Below are positions 10,513 to 36,200 of a DNA stretch of 64,000 bases, in pieces. The translations under genes were made by a program, and so were the position numbers. The stretch is from NCBI RefSeq assembly GCF_040954835.1, contig NC_090698.1, positions 27,519,501 to 27,583,500 on the forward strand, written 5' to 3'. The stretch comes from Lepisosteus oculatus (Eukaryota > Chordata > Actinopteri > Semionotiformes > Lepisosteidae). The notes below the pieces were generated by a model that saw nothing but the letters and a program-made list of their open reading frames with translations, had not been told where the DNA came from and ran no database searches. Within the stretch, counting starts at the first letter, position 1, and each line of letters starts with the position of its first letter.

Positions 10513-13500
10513 AAAACAACAAAATACAAACAAGGTGTATACAGCACGGTTCTGCAAGTTTAGTCTCCTTCTGTCCTCCCTCTGACTGTCACCCACACAA
10601 GATCAACACTCTCCTGCACAAATACAGGGCTAGGAAACAAAATAACATGTTACTAATCTCAGTCCCACTTTCGAGCTTTCTAAGAAATATCCCCTTTTCC
10701 TCTTTTATAATTAAACTAAATGAAATAGCGTACTTTTAAAAAAACACACAGTATAAACATCACATATCCTAGACCTACGCCGACAGGATTTGTTTTGCTT
10801 TCCTGGAACACTGTTCCTAAAATTAAGTGAACTAAGCTGAATGACTATCAGCCCACGGTGTAAAACGAAATCCTCTCATAGCGCAGTCACTGGCCACGTG
10901 AGTCTGCATTCAACGTCTGATGGTGTCACCTGATAATGTTTTACCAGAAACGTGCAACACCGAATTCAAAAACTGCAAATGGGATTCAGCAGTCATAGTC
11001 GAGAACAGTTTCGGTATTTCCCATGAATACAAACAGGAAATAATGGTTGTTTGTAATTTTATTGTATTTCCCACTCTTTTAAGAATACTAATCAGCATGT
11101 GTCACTCTTGGTTTAACTGTTCCTGGATAAGATCTTCGTTACATTTAATATAGTTAAACCCTGGCAACGTTTAAAAAAGCATTCCGCTCATATTCTTTCT
11201 ACTTCATCACACCAGCTCCTGTACTAAAACAATGTGATACTATCTCATGTACTTGTTTGAGCCCTGTCTACATTTTGAGCCTTGTTTTACTTTAGCGATT
11301 ACAGGAGCTTTTTTTTCCATATTAGTCGTGATATCCTTCTCGTGCGCAGAAACCATCCCGATCAGCTAAAGTCATGTCAAAGCCCCTCTGCTAATGATCC
11401 ACCTAGCAGACTCTAAAAGCTTCTTTTGGCGAGAGCCATCTAGAGAAGTCCATATTTAGACGAGCGGAAGAAGATCTCGATTAAGAGATATGCTGCGAAA
11501 CACAGAGGAAATGGCTTGGAATCTGGATACCAAATGCAACACGTGAAGACAGCTCTCCTATAAGAAGTACATCTTCAAGCTGGCTGCTGCTGGTACTAAA
11601 ATTCCAGATGTCCCCTAGGTAGTCATTGTGCTCTTATTGCACAGTGAACAGACTCTCACTACCAATATAAAAGAAAATAAAAAACAATATATAAAAAGAA
11701 CAATGTTCATTCTTATCACACAAAGAGTAACACACATCTTCTTGAGGGCCCGATTGAGTTCACAATCATTGTCAATCTGACAGGTAATTTGTCCAATTCA
11801 CACACTGACAGGTGCTACTACTAAAAATACAATTTTCCAATGGACAGTACTGAACAAAATGGCAAAATTCAAGGCCTAAGCACTTTACTGAAGGCCTAAG
11901 GAGCTGGTGCCTGACTGTGGTTCGCACAGGAAGAGCAATCTGACTGAATAAAGCAGATTAGTACTGACCCAATTTTAGCAACCGAGACAAAGCCAATGCA
12001 AAACCACTTCTGTTAATCAAATTGTCTTGTTGTAATAACGAAATCCGTACAGCTGTATAGCAGAAAACAGAATGACATTATTCCCTGCAATCTAGTGTTA
12101 TAGGTGAACAAATGACAAAAATCAATGATCCTGTCCAACTGCGGTCTTCTTTAAACATTTATTAGCCAAATCACTGCATTGTGGAGAACACCTTACGTTT
12201 TTCACACTGAAATCTGGAAAACTCCAAATTCCATACTGTATCTTGACTGGACAAGCGTTTCAAGAGCTTCTGAATGTCAGAGTCCGAGCAGCGAAAACAG
12301 CGGATCTTGGTTGTGTCAGCATCATTTGGTGCCATGCCACCGAAACGTTAAACTGAAACTCCTCATCAGTGGTATTAAAAGTGGTTCTTCAGTTCCAGCC
12401 CCTTTCAAAAACAAAATTGGACTAACACAATGACCAAAGACTTCAGTGTTTTCAGAGAGATTTTTTTTCAGTGCAAGGGATTACCTGAAGATACTTTTCT
12501 TCAATGATGCAAAGCCTACCTATTTATTTTAGACAAAAGGCTTACATTTGGAAGCTTAATTTCAGAACTAAGATAGCAATGTGTAATCATCCCCTGGCCA
12601 ACGATATGGGAATTAAATTCTGCTGGGCTCTGCCAGTCTTCTCAATTTGTCATTACTGATTCATGAGCTTTTTCATTAATCTTTTCTCTACAGATCCAGG
12701 TGCAAACATTTCTCCACAGCTCTGCACTTTATACCAAGTGCACAAAGGCTTGCTCTAAACAAAGACACAGAATAGCTTAGTGTGACTATTGAAATAGACT
12801 TTTCAATGCTGACTGTGGCTTGATTAGCCTTGCTGTCATGAACATGTCAGTTAGCAAAAGTTTCATTGACAGTTTTGAGAAAATGAGCCTTGCCTTAATA
12901 ATTGATACAGACGCATTTCCCGACAGTTATTATATTCAGCCCATTATCTTTTCTGAGATAACTTATGAACTCAAACACTGTAGCAGGGTCCTTTCGTTCT
13001 GTACATTAATCAAAGGCAATAAAGCGAGAACTCGTGTTCAAAGATTGAAATGGGGGAAAAGCCACTCACTTATCCTAAACAAATTTCTAAATATTTATTT
13101 CTAAGTTTTAAAATAGAATATTTTTATTTTTTGTCATATTTAATGACAACGGGCATCACTAAAAAAGGTCATACTTCTTAATGCCTGCCAGTTACAAGAT
13201 CTGCAGTTTTATCCTTTTTTTCCCCTATCATAATAATTTGGTACACTTAACGGTCAGAACACATCACTTTATTTTAGACTGACTTATTAGATCAGACCTG
13301 AATCTGATTAAAGTTAGGCTAAAATCAGGATAATTAGGATAACAGTTTTGATTATATAAAATGATGTGACTTGCTTAAGAAAGCGGAGGTATCTTTATGA
13401 AGGCTGTATCAAGAGGTATTACATTGCCACAAAGCAACAAAATGCATAGCCCAAATCACTATTAATAACATTAAACAGCAGTGGGTCATAAATACTAAGT

Positions 13501-14315
13501 GGAATTTAGATGAGAAATTCCAATTGAAAAAGTAGAAGCAGTTTGATAGAACTGCTTAGTCAAGGTTTAAGCAGTTTCATTAAACAATTACAAAGGAAGA
13601 GAGTATATTTTACTTTACAATATGTTTATGACACTTACTCCAATGAATGGTAACTCAGACAAGTAGTTGCAATTATTTCTGGAATGAAATAATTTTGGGG
13701 TTCGAAATGCTCATGTTGTGAGTGAGACACTAATGCAAGGGTTAGGGCTTAAGGCCATGGCAAGATGTTACTCCCCTACATTGCTAGTACACAACCATAT
13801 CTCCCCAGAATTAGAAGGAACCTACCAGTTTTCACAAGCATTAAATAAAGCTCCAACGTTTTTAAGTGCACAAAAATGACATAACAGCCTGGTATTTTTT
13901 CAGCGTCATAACATACAAAGGCAGGCATCGCAGAAACGATCACCACCGTCTAGGAAGTAACATACTAATGGTACCCAGAATGCAACTGGAATTATCTCAG
14001 AGACATCTGAGAATGCCTGACCGAAGCCAAAAAAACACTGGCGCAAACCAACAAGGTTTCTGTACAAAAGAATGCAGTGCAGATTTCCCCTTTATCTCAA
14101 CTCAAGCATTTCCTAAAAACAAAGCACGTACAGCACCTTTTCAGACACACAAGAAAAAGGTGAGGGTTATTATCAGAACAAAACAGATCACCTCTTTATT
14201 ATGTTTTATTTAAAAAAAAAACATTCAAGAACCAGGGAATTAAAGAAAGAAACAAAACACAGCCCCCGTGAAATTACAAGCAATGACCACGTTAAACCGT
14301 GAAGCATTCTCAATA

Positions 14316-14634
14316 TTTCCATCCATTTTCTACCTGCTCCTTCCAATTCAGGGTCAAGGGGGAGCCTGTGACTATTCCTTCAAGCAAAGGGAATGAGGCA
14401 GGATGCACTCTGGTTTGGGGGAAAATGGTCCCTGGTAAGAGTGTGCCTTGCGATGCCAATTAATCTACCTCTATGTCTTTCGACCGTGGGAGGAAACCAG
14501 AGCACCCTCGTGAAACCCACACAAACACAGGGAGAACATACAAACTCCACACAGATAGCACCCCAGGTCCGAAACTAAGCCCAGGACTCCAGTGCTATGA
14601 GGAAGCAAAGCTAACACTGCATCTCTGTGCCACC
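14316..14634 (-). repeat. tRNA-derived SINE, full-length, minus orientation
   Basis: Starts (plus sense) with the reversed tail TCCATCCATTTTCTAC, passes GAGAACATACAAACTCCACA and ends near GTGCCACCC, the reversed pol III head. Diverged. Confidence 0.75.
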
Positions 14635-15227
14635 CGTTTTCATATTCATGCTGGAAATTAGTGAAAGAATGCACCATGAATATATGACAATAAAAGGAAA
14701 AAAGTACGTAGTTTTAATTAAGCTCACTGAAGGTGCTGAAAGGCAAGGTTTGTTCATGTTAGAGAGATGCGCACATAGAGAAACGAGCCTGTCACATCCA
14801 CTTAGTGACAATCACATTAAAACATGGTTTCACTGAAATAACATGAAAAGGGAAATGCTTGGATAAAAACTGGAAAACAAACTTTGTTCTGAGCAGCTGT
14901 ACATGCAGATACTATTTGTTACCAGCAGTACATGTTGAAACTAGTGCCGTAATACCAGCCACATAGGTCATTGTAGCTCCTGTAGTTTTACTGCCACAAA
15001 TGTGATATTAGATGTAGACACATGAAGGTGTTTCATGCAGATAGTAAAAACTATGCGTACAAAATGGGGAAAAACCTAGCTTTAAGAAACTACTTATGGA
15101 AAAAGAAAGGCATTTATATCAACACATCATTTCCATCTTCAAGAGAACCGAGGGTAAGCAACAAAAAAGGTAGGATATATAGTCAAAAGGGTACAATTTA
15201 AACACTACTGGAAACCATGTGGAAATG

Positions 15228-15430
15228 CATTTAAAACCAGCAACAGGAGGCTCTTCTTTACACAAAAGGTTGTAAGAGTATGGCCAAAGCCATCCACAAG
15301 TGGTTGAAGCCAATGAAAAACAGCTGTCAAAAAACAGCTGGATGAAATCCTTGGATCACTAACTACCAAACCGCACAGACGGGCCATCTGGCCTCCTCTC
15401 TTTTGTGACCTATATTGTATATTCTTGCTT
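15228..15430 (+). repeat. LINE 3'-end-like repeat
   Basis: Contains TTCTTTACACAAAAGGTTGT, AAACAGCTGGATGAAATCCT and GGGCCATCTGGCCTCCTCTC, a 3'-region pattern I associate with fish CR1/L2-type LINE fragments. A related copy is at 54935-55135. Family name uncertain. Confidence 0.4.
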
Positions 15431-17099
15431 GTTACGGCTGAAGCAGGAGACTGGATTAAATACCGAGACATGCAGAGTTTTTAAATCCGCTCTTATAGGG
15501 CACCTAGAAAATAAACCTCCCACCTGCTCTTCTGCGTTTTCCTCTTCCATATTAAAATTTCAATAAGCCTCTTGTCTGCTGAGGCCCAGAGGCCTCGAGT
15601 TATAACCTTGCTTCCACCGAATGCACCAACTGCAATCAACTCAGTCCATCTGCCACTGCAGGGCAGCTTGACAAACCTATAAAAATGAGCTCAACAAATG
15701 TTGGACAAATCTAAAAATATCGCTAAGCCCTCCTTGGTTGACTGTGGAAAAGTTTCTGCCACTTTGGTGGGTTTGTCATACGCACGCAGTGGCCCAAGCA
15801 GGTCTGAAGCTGCTGACATCTCTCATTAAAAGCAAAGGTGGTGCTTCAAAATCTGGTTTCCTGCCTTACCTGTTTCTGTTCCGTTTTTTTGTGCAGTACT
15901 TACTACTCTTAGACCAAGAGTCAAATCCAAACTTTAATTTTACTGCAATCGGAAAACGATACATGTTGCTTGATGAGTAACGACCACGCCGTACTAAATG
16001 GGCCTAATCTGTAACGTTTCTTATGCTCCAATGAAGCGGTTTGCCAAAGGGCACCTTGTTCCAGCTCAAAGGAAAACCACCATTACGTTTTGCAGACTTC
16101 AGGATGGGCTGGTGGTTCAAATTTTGATTTACTCCAGCCCCTTTTCTCCACTCAGGCTGCAGAGGGAGGTGGGTTATTTTAACCAAAAGTAACTTCCTTA
16201 GTGAATCTCCTTTTTTACAAAAAAAAAACATTGGTACAACACGTTTTTTGTTGTATATTTTGCTCACATTCAAATATTATTGTTCCTAGCCAAATCCAGT
16301 TAACTTCCTTCTCTTGTGCTATCTTTTCACTCCAAATCTTAATCATATGAACGAAGACCTTTCGAAAAAAGTTAATTTTGTGCAGTTACTGCACAGGCAG
16401 TATTTTTACTGATGGAATAAATCCGTTTCAGGGAACCTTTCGCCAAAGAGAAGAATTCATCAATGCAAGCTTCCCATTTCTGCGGAAGAGACCTGTCTTA
16501 AGTAGGTGTGCAAGCGACGAGTCCAGCTGACAAGACGGCAAGAAAGCGATTGTGTTTCACTCCTGAAGAGTGACAGGCGCTTTAGGAAAGTCACTCTTAA
16601 ACCTAGCGCCAGAACAGACCAACTAACTCTACAATTATTTTATGCTACGTAGGCTTTAATCGCCAATACTTATCAAGGGGTCTCGGAATTACACAAGAGA
16701 TCGTCTTGCTCTACGGGATACAGATAACACCCATTGCTAGAAAAGGACAGTCATCTTGTCGCAAAAGCTATACAAACAAAGAGGAAGAGACTGGTTTTAT
16801 TCGGAAAAATGTCATCGTAATTAAGGGTTTTCAGCCAGAGATCTTTAAAAAACACCGGTCTCCTAAACACTGCAACGATCAACTTCAAGCCGCACAGAAA
16901 AATAATAAGAGCCTTGTCTACCTGTATTATTAATGAAGCTGGAGAGAAAACGAACTTCTGCTGTGCTGGCCAAAAGGGTCACATTCACACTTAGCTGACA
17001 ACTGCTAAACGCGAGACGTATGCCTGGGCAGCCTAAAATAAAACTTTTTCAAAAAACATCTAACAAATGAACCGTCCAGAGAGACAGCAGCTAGGCCTT

Positions 17100-17360
17100 T
17101 GAAGATCAAAAAATAATCTTTGTCCTACCTCAACAATCCGCCAAATTAATACCGGCGGGTCTAAATAAAAAAGGAGACGCAGACTCGCTCTTCATTTTTT
17201 ACACTTCCCGGAAGGCAGTTTGTTTAAACGAACGATTCCTTGGCTTCTCGCTCTGTGTTAAAAATCTGACTTGACAGTTTGCCTGCTGTGAATGTTATGA
17301 TGTTTCTATTTCAGGCCGGGATTGGATTTCGAAAGATCCGCCATTTTCACCTCGTCATCA
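17100..17360 (-). promoter_or_regulatory. LIN54: candidate LIN54 promoter / non-coding first exon
   Basis: On the minus strand this CpG-containing stretch carries several sites. There is a CCAAT-type motif near 17321-17327 and a YY1-like match (CCGCCATTTT on plus) at 17338-17347. An ETS-type palindrome CTTCCCGGAAG lies at 17204-17214, and an E2F-like TTTGGCGG at 17139-17146. A possible splice donor GAG|GTAGGA has its exon end at 17129. This would fit a non-coding exon 1 spliced to the acceptor at 6973, about 10 kb away. Nothing here proves transcription. The CpG-rich patch at 18.5-19.0 kb is an alternative. Confidence 0.3.
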
Positions 17361-18479
17361 GTGCAACTTCACAGGAAAGAACCAACATCGCCAGCCCCAC
17401 GAAAACAAGACGAAACGAAAATAAAAGGCAGAGAAGGGGAAGGGGGGGACGCCCCCAGATCCCGGTTCAAGAGAAGCAAACTAAGTGCTCCGTAAACAGC
17501 ACGTAGCTGTGCATTTCCTGGATGATACGAAATAATGTAAAGTTCACAACTTAAAAACTCCACAGGCTTCTCCTGAACAGGAAGATCAACAAAAACACGC
17601 AGAGCCGCACCGCAGAGCCCAGTCCCCGCACGCGAGAGCAGCCTGGGCTTTCTGCTCATTTTAAAGCAAAACGTTGTTGAAAATAGGCTGGCAAACACAC
17701 AGTTATATATCAAACGAGCTGCAATATATTTCGGTTCAGATGACTTTCAAATAAAGTTTGCAATAACAGTGCCTCGTATTATAGTGGTTATACAATTCAA
17801 TCACAGAACGCGAAATTCCTAAATATAACAAAAGTTCCAGTTCAGACAAAACAGCGTTGTTTAAAACCAATACATGCATGACAAGAAGTAGTCATCTAAA
17901 AGCTATGTTTAAAAACCTGTTACAAAATTATGGTTTGATCACTTCAGTGATGTGATTTTGTAGGAAGTACAAAAGGGATCGTTGGAACTAAAACTGTCAA
18001 AAGGTATATAAAGTTATATAATACAAGATTAAAAGCGGTTAGGAGACAGATCTGCATAGATCAAATAAAACCGTATTCCTACATCGGCGTCCAATACGTC
18101 CTGAATTTACCACTAAGCTGTCAATCGTTGAGGATGACAATCTGTAACAACTGAGGAAAATGGATACCTACCCCTTGTTCGTGAACAAATCCCTTGATTC
18201 AGCGATTTTCTACAGGTTCTTTAAAATAAAACGCATTCCAGGGTGAAAACGCGTGTACATGGGACACAGGAGTCACAAGAAACGCAAAATCAGACGGATT
18301 ATTGTACTACCAAATAAATGAGGGTTGTAGGTGACCTATGGGCTTGGCTGTCATCGACATCTCTTTAGCGCTTCTCTCGCACTCTCTCCTGGGTCCGGGG
18401 GCAGGTGTTGTTTAGTGAAAATAATCAGGAAAAAGACCTATGTAGCTAAGAATAAACAACGATGACCGATTTCATGGAC

Positions 18480-18960
18480 TTCACGACGAGCATCCGTTCC
18501 GATCTGACAGCCTAAGTGGAGACATTTTGTCAGGCCAGGACGTTCTCTTGTTGCGGAGACACGAAATCGGGCTCCGTGCCTGGATGCTATTTACAATAGT
18601 CAGTGGAAGCTGGTGCTTATAATGCCTCAGCCGTCCCTCTCGGTTTGGGATGTGTTTGCTTGCCCCGAGCAAGTCTTACTGGAGATCCCCGATGCGCTCC
18701 GTGTCCAGCTGTGATTGCTGTCGGCGCCTTCTTGTATCTTTTCAACACAACCCCAGCCGAGCCCGGCTTTGCGCTGCTGCATCCAGACCGCCGACACACG
18801 GAGACGTTTGTTCAAAATCACGCGCCGAGCGCCATTCCACCTCCACCATCCCATAATACTGCCGCGCCCTCCTTGGAAACCACGCATTGCGTCTTTCGTC
18901 ACTGCACGCACGACGTGCAGACACCCCCCTCCCATCCCCACTCCCTTCTTCTTTCGTCAT
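18480..18960. promoter_or_regulatory. CpG-rich patch between LIN54 and COPS4
   Basis: This block has clearly more CG dinucleotides than the AT-rich flanks on either side (19.0-19.6 kb is very AT-rich). It contains open frames on both strands with no recognisable protein, as expected of CpG-rich DNA. It may be an alternative LIN54 promoter or a distal element. No firm assignment is possible. Confidence 0.3.
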
Positions 18961-19596
18961 TCCCACTTTTTAATATTAAAAAGTGCACTGCAGCTAAAAT
19001 TTAAGAAGTTTGATATTATGCTATACTTTACAAGATTAAATATAAAAAGTGTATAATTAATCTGTTATCACTACTGACTGGGTATCACATCTACAAATCA
19101 AAGTGGTACAATGAAACTCTGATTTAATGCAGATAATGTGGAAATGCAGTGTTATTTAAACTCAATCAAAACAATTAAAAATAGCAAGGCAAAAAGTATA
19201 ACCGATTTATGTAAAAATGTTAACTTATTTAGCAACATAGTTCTGTGTTTTTCGTTTACTTTTTAGATATTGTTTCTCCTTTGCATTAATGTTCAATAAA
19301 ACATTAGTTTTTTTAATAAAACATTTTTGTTAAAAACACCAGTTAAAAATGTGCACTGCTGGTGAACTAACATCATGTAAAAATAAAGGACAAAGTTCAA
19401 AATGTCCATCTTTTTAAATAAAGTTCTAAAATTTCAGGACGTAATACATAATTAAACAGCATGTTTTTATGTTAACCGAATTAGTAGGCCCATTTGTTAT
19501 TGTATTTTTTAAACAGCTATTTAAGTATATATATATACAAACAAACAACATTTTTGAACACATAATTTCATTTCAGCGTATTCGAAAACTTTTTGA

Positions 19597-32211
<12,615 letters not shown>

Positions 32212-33209
32212 CCCTGTCCCTCTTATGTGTGGACATTCTTTCACTATTTCCTGCTGCAACATGAGAAAACAGTTCGCCACTGCTTCAGCAGCCTGTTCTC
32301 TGTCACCCCTCAAACACTGTAGAAATCCCATTGGTTCATGCTTGCAAAAGGGGATAACTGTGCCATTGAATCTTTTACTTTGTTAAAGGTAAATGTAAAA
32401 GGCTCCTTTTACCTTTACCTTGGTTTTCTGCCTGGGCTCAGCACCACATTTTCTTTTACAGTGATGGAGAGTTACAGAGTGCTCAACAGAAATTAACATC
32501 AAGTTAGTCATATTTTTAATCAACAGTTTGGCAGGTATGTTGTCTCTGTATGCCTTTTAATGTACGTGATACTGATATCTGGTCTTCTTTGCTCGTAAAA
32601 AAAACGAGATTTTAATCTTTCAGGTCAATGACTTGTACCCTGTTTTCATCAATTGGTTTTAGGACAGCTCAAAGCTGATTTAGTATGGTCTAAACACAAA
32701 ACCTGGTCCTTGAATTGTCCTAAAGTTTGACTATAATTTGAGGTGGTGTAGGCCTGACACAGTGTCTTCCTAACTTCACTGAAATGCCAGCGGACCTTGG
32801 CATATCTTGCGCATGGGACAAGTGTCAGAAGTCAAAACCCCATTGAGACCAGGAACACGTAAACCAAGAGCTGTGATAAAGTCTTTTTGTAAAGCCTTGA
32901 AAATGTTGGCAAGCTATGGTAACACATGCTGAAGTCTCACAGCATTTAAAATCTAATTTTGTATTTGACTGGCTGAGTGTCATGAAGTGCAAGGTAAGAT
33001 TTAGATTTAGTAAGATTTAGTTCTCTCAGAAAACATGCTGGTCTCCACTAATAATCTAATATTATTAGTTTTTATAGGGCTTCCCCGGGTCAGATCTTCT
33101 TGGATTTGGAACACAGGCTACCACAGCCTTCTGTTAATCTTTTTCATAACTCTTGTTCATAAATAGGACGGGGAATATTATTGCCTCCGTTGTTGTTTAA
33201 TGGACAAAG

Positions 33210-33215
33210 AATAAA
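33210..33215 (+). terminator. COPS4: candidate COPS4 poly(A) signal
   Basis: AATAAA about 1 kb past the stop codon, followed some 28 nt later by GT-rich sequence (GTTGTTCTGTGTG). It is the first full AATAAA with a convincing downstream element. Use of this site is inferred. Confidence 0.5.
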
Positions 33216-36200
33216 TATACAATACACTGGGTCAATATTACTGTTGTTCTGTGTGATTCTCTTTGTATAATAAGTGCACATTGAACTGTAAACACCCTGA
33301 TCCAAATTGTGAAATTAATAGTAATTGTACAATTTATAAACATTAGAGAAGACTTATTAGTTTAAATAAGTCCAGACTTTAATGTGTTTTAACAAGTAAT
33401 ATATCTAAACACTGCATGTTGATATGCATTAATACATGAGTTTTGTTTGATGATTGTTGTGGTGATTTTTACAGCATATGGAGAAATTCCCAGTATTCTT
33501 TGTTAAACAGTGAAAATAACTATATGGATATCTATTAGAAGATTAAGTTTGATAAACAGATATGAGTGGAGAACCATGTAATTATGGGGACAGTGGAAAC
33601 AGAGGTGCTTCTGTTAAATAGAAAAGTTGTCAAAGTCGTCATCACAAATACAAATTGTTGCTTTTAGTGTTTGGCTTAAGGGGCATCCTTTGCTTCAAAG
33701 CCAGCCAATGTAGCATCATTCTTTTAATTCAGCTGTTACCAACACCTATTATTGCAGTTATAACATCCCTTTCATCCCGAAGGATACTCTGCAGCATATA
33801 AAAGGCCTGTAAGGTTCATAGTTTCAGAGTAATGATTTGTGTAATGGCAGGCATGTTTATGTGATTTCAGCAACTCAGCATGCATTGAACCACAAGCCAT
33901 CTACCAGGTTAGCAGAGGCTAAACTTGAAAACAGATTCATGCGTTTTTTTTCCCTCAATTTACTTCAAGTGGGCTTAAAACAGTTTAGAACTAAAGTAAG
34001 GTTAACGTTAGCCAATGTACCATACAAAATTAGGCACTGTATCAATGTGGTTATAAGGGAACTAATATACAAAAGATTATATTAAGTATTTTTGTTTTGT
34101 GAATAGTCTCTTGTTTATGATTGTTGGTTATAATATATGTAACATCCTAAAAAAGGCACATCTCTATGACCTTTAATCTTATTCCCAAGAATTTAAAATT
34201 GGACAAGCCATGAATGAAAGAAACAAAATATAAAGCATGCATTGCATTAGCTTACATTGTTAACAACTATAGCAGATTTAAATGTTTTTAGGCCAAAAAA
34301 ATTTCCGTAGTGATCACTCTCCAAAACATATTGCACTTTTCAATTAATGTATTGCCTTTAATAAGCTGCAGCCTCCATTGATGCCACTAGATGGCATTGT
34401 TTTATAATTTCCTATCCCAAAATAAATTTTATTTTAAGAGATTTTCATTCATTTAAAGAACAACGGAGAAAGCCATACAGCACCAGAACACAGTTTTAGA
34501 TTGAGGCTAGGTTTTAATCATATTGAGTCATTGTGTTATGTCTTATTAAATTATTTAGCTTAAAACAAGACATATTGTTGGATTGCTCTCATACGACTTT
34601 ATTAATGTACAACTCCCATATGTAGTCCTTTCTGTCTCCTCCAAGGGTGTGGTTAGTCTAAGTAATTAAAAGGATCTCATGATGTGCAACATATGGTTAT
34701 TATCTGATCAAAACATAAATAAGCAAGGAATCCATTCTTATTTTCAGACAAAATTATGCAAATAAGCTATAATAATGTGGTAAGGAGGACTTTCTCCCTT
34801 TCCTTTAGAAAAATGTTCTGTTTTTATTTAAACATGAATAGAAATGTTAGTCTGGTTGCTTGCAGCTGCACATTTCCGATTGTAAATGCGGGAACTCATG
34901 TAGGTTGTAAAATAATAAATGGCGTCCCATTTCCCCCATTCTGAAGTGCTTTATACAGTGTTGTAAACTAGAGGAGAGTATTTTTACTACTCCTATAAAC
35001 GCATCCAAATTACTTTGCTCTGTAGGATCTGCAGTATGGCGCCAGTAACATATTTTAAGGATTTTGCATATTTAAATGTGAACTCATTTACACTTTTTAA
35101 AAATATTTTATAGAACACAAAGTACAAATTAAATGAAAGCCGTTAAAAAGATAGGTAAGGACTGATTTTCTTATGTTTTTGAAAGAGTATTTTCTGTAGT
35201 AAGTGTTGTAAAGAAGCATGTGATTGACAGTTTATGGCCATACAATTAGAACATTTGTTCAACAAGAAACACCTGGCTTTCCAAACAACTTCCAGACACC
35301 CTCAGAACTGATTTAGTTTCCACCCGTGTTCACTCTCGATATTTGCGAGTGATGTTCTGTTAATTTGACTGTTGCTCTTGACGTTTTAACTTTGCAGGCT
35401 AGCTCTGTTCTCCTTCACCATAAAATACTCTGAACGAAACATACAGCCTGCGCGTGGTTGATCTGATGAACAGAATCACTGTCTTGCCTGGTGAACTGGT
35501 TTTTATTTTAAATTTTCCCAAAAAGAAATGAAACTTGACAGAATTCTGTTTTTCATTTAACCTGTATTTCCTTTATTGTTTGTCTGTTTTGCTGTTGTAC
35601 TTAAGTATAAGTGCCAATTTATGTGGGGGATGTAGTGGAGGGGGCATGTATTACTATCAATATTGGATCATAAATTGAGATTTCCACCACAAACATAGGC
35701 AAACAAATGATGTTTGGATGTCCCCTGTCACAATATAAATGAATGTTTTTTGTAAAAACCAAATTGTGAGTCCGGGGGAGTTCCCTACAAATATAGAAAT
35801 GTGTGTGAGAGAGGGAAAGGCAGGGAGCTCAAGGATGCATGTAAGCAAAGTTCTGGTGCAATTTATACACAGACATTGTAAGGACAGCTTTTCTTCTATG
35901 AAAGCTTGGTTATTCAATGCCTTATATTCATTCTCTTAGAATATGATGAAACTGTTTGCTCCGCTTAAATACAGTATACAGTCCTCACAGATGGGGGAGA
36001 TCATGGGTACCAAGATCTTGTTTGAATTATTGAATTAGTCTAGTTGGGGGACAGCCATGTTACCCAAAGGAGTCCTGTTGTTGTTAAGCTGGGGCGGCAG
36101 GGGCTGCTCTGGATCATCTTTGCGTCAGTGCTGACAAGTCGGCTTCACCTCGGTGACCTGCATCCTTATTGTACTTGAGGCGAGTGCTGGCATCATATCA

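Larger units (their letters stand above)
6974..17099 (-). other. LIN54: probable LIN54 intron 1
   Basis: No coding exon was recognised over these 10 kb on either strand. Apart from the repeats listed separately, it is AT-rich unique-looking sequence without open frames of note. The assignment as intron rests on the acceptor at 6974-6976 and the candidate first exon at 17.1 kb. Confidence 0.5.

Noticed and set aside
15863..15872. Strong minus-strand splice donor (CAG|GTAAGG) as the end of a LIN54 5' exon
   Set aside because: A good isolated donor, but no promoter-like or CpG-rich sequence lies just upstream on the minus strand. It could be an alternative 5' exon but was not supported.
18603..19004. 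133-codon open frame and overlapping minus-strand frames
   Set aside because: These lie in a CpG-rich patch with frames open on both strands. No domain or splice structure supports coding.
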